A stretch of DNA of 64,000 nucleotides from an uncultured Faecalibacterium sp. (GTDB lineage: Bacteria > Bacillota > Clostridia > Oscillospirales > Ruminococcaceae), in the NCBI GenBank assembly GCA_900539945.1, contig UQDV01000001.1, positions 62,001 to 126,000 on the forward strand, read 5' to 3'. The translations under genes were made by a program, and so were the position numbers. The notes under the pieces are model-generated. The model searched no databases. It was given only the letters and a program-made list of their open reading frames with translations, and was not told where the DNA came from. This document shows positions 59,476 to 64,000 of the stretch, in pieces. Every line of letters begins with the position of its first letter. Position 1 is the stretch's first letter.

Positions 59476-61899
59476 TTATTTCTTCTTTTTGAAGAGGTCC
59501 AGCACCTGGCTGAACAGTCCCCGCTTCTTCGGGGCGGTCACCACCACGGTGGGCTTTTGGGGCTGGTCCGGCAGATGCTTTTTGTCCAGCATCTGCTCCA
59601 GCTCGTCAAAGTGGTCGCCGCCTTTCGGGTGCTCCGTCGGCTCCAGATGGATGGGCGCAGGCGTGGCAGGTGCAGCTTCCACGAAATCAGGCCCTTTCGC
59701 CTTGGGCGGTTCCTGTACAGGAACTTCCGGCGTTTTCGCCTTCGGTCCCTCCGCCGCCGTCTGCTTTTCCGCTGCCGGGGCTTCGGCAGGCGCTGCCTTG
59801 GGCGTGGTAGGCTTCCAGGGCTCTTCTCTCGTCCAATCGTTCCGGAGCAGGTCGTACATGCCCATCTGGCCGTTGACGATGGGTTCGCCTTCGGCAGGCT
59901 TGACCTTCTGGTAGCTGCCATCGGGCCGCATTTCCCGGGCATTGACGTTGTCGCGCAGCTGCAGCTGCAGGATGTCGGTGAGCTTTTTCACCAGTACAGG
60001 GTCCTCCACCCGCACGCCCACTTCCACGCGGCACTCGGTGTTGCGGGTGAGGAAGTCACCGGAGGCAATGTAGATGCGGGTATGCACCCCGTCAAAGAAG
60101 CTGTAAATGCGGCCATGCTCCAGATAGCGGCCCACCAGACTGCGGATATGCAGGTTCTCGGTCTTGCCGGGCACCCCGGCACGCACACAGCAGATACCGC
60201 GCACGATCATGTCGATGCGCACCCCGGCGCAGCTGGCTTCCTGCAGCTTGAGGATGATATCGCGGTCGCTGATGGAGTTGTTCTTGAGGATCATGGACGC
60301 CGGGCGGCCCATGCGGGCAGCTGCGATCACATGATCCATCTCATCCAGCAATACGCTCTTGAACCGCAGCGGAGCCACCAGCATCCGGTCGCTCTCCTCA
60401 GTGAGCTGCTGCACGGCCAGATTGCGGAACACCTTGGAGGCTTCCTCGCCGATGCCCTCATCTGCCGTGATGAAGGAATAGTCGGTGTAGAGCTCACTGG
60501 TCTTTTCGTTGTAGTTGCCGGTACCGATCTGGGTGATGTAGGAGTAGCCGTCGGCCTGCTTACGGGTGATGAGGGTGAGCTTGGAGTGCACCTTGTAGTC
60601 ATCGAAGCCGTAGATCACGGTGCAGCCCGCATTTTCCAACTGCTTCGACCAGTCGATGTTGTTCTGCTCGTCAAAGCGGGCGCGCAGCTCCACCAGCGCC
60701 ACCACTTCCTTGCCGTTTTCGGCGGCTTCCATCAGGGCCTGCACAATCTGCGATTCCCGCGCCATGCGGTACAGGGTCATCTTGATGGAGATGACATCCG
60801 GGTCACGGGCGGCCTTTTTGAGCATGTCGATGAAGGGCCGGATGGACTGGTACGGGTAGCTCAGCAGCACATCGTGCTTCTGCACTTCCTCGGTCAGATC
60901 ATAGTCTGGCGGCGGCAGCATGGGCCGGGCAGCCGGGTAAAACAGGCCGGGGTGGTCCTCTGCTTCAATGCGCCCGGTGAGCTTGTAGAAAAAGCTCAGG
61001 TCCAGCGGGCTCTTCTGCACAAAGACCCGCTTGCCCGACAGCTCCAGACGGCTGCACAGCAAACGCTGCACCTCCGGGGCGGCCTCCGGCGTGACCTGCA
61101 GGCGCACAGCCGCCAGCTTGCGGCGGCGCTTGAGCAGCTCGGTCATGATCTCACGATAGTCGATGTCGTGATCCATCATGCCTTCCTTGACGTCGATGTC
61201 CGCATTGCGGGTGACCCGGAACAGGCAGCTTTCCAGGATGCTCTCCTTGCCAAAGATGCTGGACGCATAGTGCAGCACCAGCTCTTCCACCAGTGCAAAC
61301 TGCGTTTCGCCGTCCTTTTTGACAAAGTGCAGCCGCTCCATCTGGCTGGAAATGGGGATGATGCCCAGGCTCTGGGCATTGGGGTGCTTCTCCCGCAAAA
61401 GGACACCCAGGTAGATCTCCTTGTTGCGCAGGAACGGGAACGGGTGGCGGCTGTCCACGATCTGCGGGCTGAGAATGGGGAACAGCTCCGTCTGGAAGTA
61501 TTTTTTCCAGAAGCGCTCATCCTCCTTGCTCAGGTGGTCAAAATCCACCTTGCGGTAGCCGCACCCGGCCAGCTCTTCCAACGCCTTGGCATAGTATTTG
61601 TCGCAGTCCACCTGCAGCTGGGCGGTCTTGGGCATGATGGCTGCCAACTGTTCGGCTGCGGTCATGTTGGTCTTGTTCTCGCGCTTTTCCTTTTTGCTCT
61701 TGCTCTGTTCCAGGTTGGCGCGCTCCTGCAGAGAGCCGACGCGCACCATGAAGAATTCGTCCAGATTGGAACCGTAGATGGCCAGGAATTTGACCTGCTC
61801 GGCAAGGGGCACGTTCTTGTCCTTGCCAAGAGCCAGGACCCGGCGGTTGAAGTCCAGCCAGCTCAGTTCCCGGTTGATAAAAATGGTCTCGTCGCTCAT
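59476..61899 (-). CDS. ppk1: Polyphosphate kinase 1 with a long C-terminal tail
   Basis: Makes polyphosphate from ATP reversibly. The N domain (FINRELSWLDFNRRVL), head domain and two PLD-like C domains are present, with the phosphorylated histidine in YKVHSKLTLITRK and a further GTGNYNEKTSELYTD. Of 807 aa, the catalytic part ends at about residue 690; the last 115 residues are a low-complexity Pro/Ala/Lys-rich linker with a terminal basic KKRGLFSQVLDLFKKKK segment, not part of usual PPK1. The second ATG (61899) has correct spacing from AAGGGG. A terminator follows. Confidence 0.95.
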   Translation of the reverse strand: MSDETIFINRELSWLDFNRRVLALGKDKNVPLAEQVKFLAIYGSNLDEFFMVRVGSLQERANLEQSKSKKEKRENKTNMTAAEQLAAIMPKTAQLQVDCDKYYAKALEELAGCGYRKVDFDHLSKEDERFWKKYFQTELFPILSPQIVDSRHPFPFLRNKEIYLGVLLREKHPNAQSLGIIPISSQMERLHFVKKDGETQFALVEELVLHYASSIFGKESILESCLFRVTRNADIDVKEGMMDHDIDYREIMTELLKRRRKLAAVRLQVTPEAAPEVQRLLCSRLELSGKRVFVQKSPLDLSFFYKLTGRIEAEDHPGLFYPAARPMLPPPDYDLTEEVQKHDVLLSYPYQSIRPFIDMLKKAARDPDVISIKMTLYRMARESQIVQALMEAAENGKEVVALVELRARFDEQNNIDWSKQLENAGCTVIYGFDDYKVHSKLTLITRKQADGYSYITQIGTGNYNEKTSELYTDYSFITADEGIGEEASKVFRNLAVQQLTEESDRMLVAPLRFKSVLLDEMDHVIAAARMGRPASMILKNNSISDRDIILKLQEASCAGVRIDMIVRGICCVRAGVPGKTENLHIRSLVGRYLEHGRIYSFFDGVHTRIYIASGDFLTRNTECRVEVGVRVEDPVLVKKLTDILQLQLRDNVNAREMRPDGSYQKVKPAEGEPIVNGQMGMYDLLRNDWTREEPWKPTTPKAAPAEAPAAEKQTAAEGPKAKTPEVPVQEPPKAKGPDFVEAAPATPAPIHLEPTEHPKGGDHFDELEQMLDKKHLPDQPQKPTVVVTAPKKRGLFSQVLDLFKKKK

Positions 61900-61918
61900 A
61901 TTCATTCCCCTTTGTGCC

Positions 61919-62299
61919 TTACGGCATCGTTTGTGCAGGTGTGTTTACCGTTGCCTGCCCTTCCCAGGAGGCCACAAGGTCCTCCGTCAAGCCCGGCACG
62001 GCCGCAGCGTCGGCAACGCGGGCAAAGGGGCCGTGCTGCTGCCGGTACTCGATCAATGCTCGGGCGCGGCTGGGCCCGACCCCCGGCAAGGTGCACAGGG
62101 CAGCAGCATCCGCCGTGTTCAGGTTCACATACCAGTGCTCCGACAGCAGTGTGCTGTCCGGCGGCAGCTGCTTCTGTGAAGGCTGCTGCGGCACCGCAAA
62201 CCAGAACGCCAGCCCCACGCACAGCACCGCAGTGGCTGCACAGGCTGCTATAAAAAGGATCTCCCGCCGGAGGGCGGTGCACAGATGCGTTTCTCTCAT
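61919..62299 (-). CDS. ComEA-like helix-hairpin-helix protein
   Basis: A 126-aa protein with one membrane segment near the N-terminus (about residues 13-32) and a C-terminal helix-hairpin-helix DNA-binding unit (VNLNTADAAALCTLPGVGPSRARALIEYRQQHGPF). ComEA proteins bind incoming DNA in transformation, but this one lacks the SLBB domain between and is short, so a DNA-uptake role is only possible. Ends 20 bases before ppk1. Confidence 0.85.
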   Translation of the reverse strand: MRETHLCTALRREILFIAACAATAVLCVGLAFWFAVPQQPSQKQLPPDSTLLSEHWYVNLNTADAAALCTLPGVGPSRARALIEYRQQHGPFARVADAAAVPGLTEDLVASWEGQATVNTPAQTMP

Positions 62300-62317
62300 T
62301 CTACCCGAAATCCTTCC

Positions 62318-62352
62318 AAAAAGAAAGTCCCTTGCAGGAAAATTGCAAGGGA
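62318..62352 (-). terminator. Terminator of the rluD-HAD unit
   Basis: TCCCTTGCA (62328-62336) pairs with TGCAAGGGA (62344-62352) around a seven-base loop; T-rich sequence follows on the minus strand. Confidence 0.85.
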
Positions 62353-62365
62353 ACTTACACAAAAT

Positions 62366-63199
62366 TTACGCCAATTTTTCAGCATCCCGCACCATGCGGT
62401 ACAAAACCTCCACGGCAGCGCCGCCGGCAGCATCGGTCAGGGTGACCTGCTTTGCGGCAAGGCGCAGCTCCGCCGGGGCATCGGCCGCCGCAGCGCTCCG
62501 GCTTGCGGCCCGCACCAGCTCCAGCATGGGCATACTGCCCGCCAGCACCAGCACATTTTCCGGGGCAATGCCCACCGGCGTGCACACGGCCTGCAGCATC
62601 TCCGCACCCGAAACCGTCCGCGGGGTCAGGCGCAGCAGGTCCAGGGCTGCACGCTCACCCAGCAGGGCGGTCGTGCTGTCGCCCAGTGCCTTTTCCAGCA
62701 GGGACGTCAGAGGGATGCTGCGGTTGTCCTGGTACACCAGGGCTCGCAGCACCTCATCCGGGCGGATATCCGCTGCGTTGGCCAGCAGATAGGGGGTCCA
62801 CTCCTGCTGCAGGTGCTGCTCCAGCGCATGGCTCATGCGCAGCACGCGGGTGGAGCCATCCTGCATCTGCAGGGCAATGCCCACACCGGCCGCACTGGGC
62901 AGGCTGGCGAACAGACCGGCATCCTGCCCGGCAAAGCTGCACAGCGGCTGACGGGATCCGTCCGCAAAATGATAGGCCAGTGTGCCGCCGCACACCAGTG
63001 CCGGGGCCGAGAGACGCACGCTGCCCAGAATGGCCCGCACTGCCTTGGGCGTGCGCTGGGAAAAGACGGTGAACCGGCCGCCGCGGCTGGAAAACAGCTG
63101 CAGCACATCCCGCACGACCTGGGTCAGGTTGCCATCCGGGCCAAGCAGGAGGTTGTCCAGATCACAGAGGACCAGCTTGTTGGCAAGGGATTGGTTCAT
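62366..63199 (-). CDS. HAD-superfamily (Cof-type) protein with a decayed motif IV
   Basis: 277 aa. The N-terminal motif I reads LCDLDNLLLGPDG, so the nucleophile and second aspartate (DxD) are kept, but the usual G-T after them is changed; a Cof-type cap domain follows. Where Cof phosphatases have GDxxNDxxM, this protein has VLAGSMPMLEL, lacking both aspartates that bind magnesium. It may therefore be inactive as a phosphatase or have another use. The ATG overlaps the rluD stop (ATGA). Confidence 0.78.
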   Translation of the reverse strand: MNQSLANKLVLCDLDNLLLGPDGNLTQVVRDVLQLFSSRGGRFTVFSQRTPKAVRAILGSVRLSAPALVCGGTLAYHFADGSRQPLCSFAGQDAGLFASLPSAAGVGIALQMQDGSTRVLRMSHALEQHLQQEWTPYLLANAADIRPDEVLRALVYQDNRSIPLTSLLEKALGDSTTALLGERAALDLLRLTPRTVSGAEMLQAVCTPVGIAPENVLVLAGSMPMLELVRAASRSAAAADAPAELRLAAKQVTLTDAAGGAAVEVLYRMVRDAEKLA

Positions 63200-64000
63200 G
63201 GATTCTTCCTCCTGAGCGTTGCAAGAAAATGGGTAAAATAGTCCGGCAGGTCTGAGTCGAAGCGCAGGTATTCCCCGGTGATGGGGTGGACAAACCCCAG
63301 CGTTTTGGCGTGCAGACACTGCCCGTGCAGGCTGGTGATGCAGTTGTGGGGACCGTATACGGGGTCGCCCGCCACCGGGTGATGGATGGAGGCCATATGC
63401 ACACGGATCTGATGGGTGCGGCCGGTTTTCAGGCGGCACTCCAGCATGGTGAACTCCCCCAGCCGTTCCAGTACCTTATAGCCCGTATAGGCGTATTTGG
63501 TGTTGGGTTCCCCGGCGGGGTAGACCGCCATTTTTTTGCGGTCGGTCTTACTGCGGCCCAGATTGGACTCCACAAAGCCCTCATCCTGTGCAAAGCCGCC
63601 GTACACGATGGTATTGTAGGCACGCTCCACGCTGTGGACCGCCATCTGCTGCGACAGGCCGATGTGGGTGGCGTCATCCTTGGCCACCACCAGCAGGCCG
63701 CTGGTGTCCTTGTCGATGCGGTGCACGATGCCGGGGCGGATCTCGCCGCCGATGCCGGACAGGCTGCCCTTGCAATGCCACAGCAGGGCGTTGACCAGGG
63801 TGCCGTCCGGGTTGCCGGGGGCCGGGTGCACCACCATGCCCTTGGGCTTGTTGACCACCAGCAGGTGGGCGTCCTCATACACGATATCCAGCGGGATCTC
63901 CTGCGGAACGGCCTCGATGGGCTTTGCGTCCGGGATCTCCAGCAGCACGGTGTCCCCTGCTTTCAGCTTGAGACTTTTGGCCACGGTCTTGCCGTTGCAC
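63196..64000 (-). CDS. RluD-family 23S rRNA pseudouridine synthase (5' end outside the window)
   Basis: Converts uridine to pseudouridine in 23S rRNA; the catalytic aspartate is in GIVHRIDKDTSGLLV. The C-terminal RTHQIRVHMASIHHPVAGDPVYG and the start of an N-terminal S4 domain (NGKTVAKSLKLKAGD) are visible. The coding frame runs off the edge of the window, so the first part of the S4 domain is missing here by truncation, not by a defect. It is coupled to the HAD gene. It could also be RluC-like; the exact target is not decided. Confidence 0.93.
   Translation of the reverse strand, partial: CNGKTVAKSLKLKAGDTVLLEIPDAKPIEAVPQEIPLDIVYEDAHLLVVNKPKGMVVHPAPGNPDGTLVNALLWHCKGSLSGIGGEIRPGIVHRIDKDTSGLLVVAKDDATHIGLSQQMAVHSVERAYNTIVYGGFAQDEGFVESNLGRSKTDRKKMAVYPAGEPNTKYAYTGYKVLERLGEFTMLECRLKTGRTHQIRVHMASIHHPVAGDPVYGPHNCITSLHGQCLHAKTLGFVHPITGEYLRFDSDLPDYFTHFLATLRRKNP

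Noticed and set aside
58342..62253. Long plus-strand frame of about 1300 codons opposite ppk1
   Set aside because: Shadow of ppk1 and its neighbours caused by GC-rich third positions; its translation is low in recognisable motifs and rich in Arg, His and Gln.

Overview
This 64 kb window is a dense, GC-rich (roughly 57-60 %) stretch of a bacterial chromosome. The gene content and order point to a Gram-positive clostridial Firmicute of the Oscillospiraceae/Ruminococcaceae type, comparable to the Faecalibacterium, Gemmiger and Subdoligranulum lineages; the genus is an inference from composition and gene order and was not tested by any search. I see no rRNA, tRNA, CRISPR array, prophage, transposase or insertion sequence. 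This is core housekeeping DNA, mostly on the minus strand, in long operons with 4-base start/stop overlaps.

Layout: (1) 168-5546, plus strand: asd, dapA and dapB (aspartate to tetrahydrodipicolinate), a CapA-type phosphoesterase, a stand-alone ACT protein resembling the regulatory tail of aspartokinase, and a membrane-anchored PTS EIIA-glucose protein. (2) 5622-7199, minus strand: tyrS behind a complete tyrosine T-box leader. (3) 7230-17679, minus strand: asp23, nusB, a TsaD/Kae1 paralogue, xseA, xseB, ispA, a DUF212 protein, dxs, tlyA, nadK, argR and recN. (4) 17909-22554, minus strand: the complete eight-gene spoIIIA operon, with a sigma-E-like -10 element in front. (5) 22670-33663, minus strand: ligA, a 600-base mostly non-coding gap holding a possible gene remnant, pfkA, then the hprK-murB-rapZ-whiA-dnaE cluster. 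(6) 33936-37755, plus strand: a Na/Pi cotransporter with a PhoU domain, followed by a PhoP/PhoR-like two-component system, with TTTACA repeats upstream that look like a Pho box. (7) 37760-42142: a gerA-type germinant receptor operon (minus) divergent from a DUF421 (YetF) and DUF4363 pair (plus). (8) 42204-64000, minus strand: nrdR, secDF, an aspartate aminotransferase, the tig-clpP-clpX proteostasis cluster, a metallophosphoesterase, thrC, yraN-rnhB-rbgA-lepB-rplS, a radical-SAM/DUF2344 pair, a SpoIVFA/SpoIVFB-like protease pair, ppk1 with a long C-terminal tail, a ComEA-like protein, a HAD-family protein with a decayed motif, and the 3' part of an rluD-type pseudouridine synthase.

Themes: lysine/threonine/aspartate metabolism at both ends of the window (asd, dapAB, ACT, thrC, aspartate aminotransferase); phosphate and polyphosphate handling (Pho-type operon, ppk1); carbon catabolite signalling (EIIA, HPr kinase, RapZ); and three separate endospore modules (spoIIIA, gerA, a SpoIVF-like pair). 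The spore modules are the strongest biological statement here, because the lineages that this DNA resembles are often described as non-sporing. I found no unambiguous new system. The best candidates for something not yet described are the stand-alone aspartokinase-like ACT protein overlapping a membrane-anchored EIIA, the PPK1 tail, and the small transcription unit near 25.1 kb.
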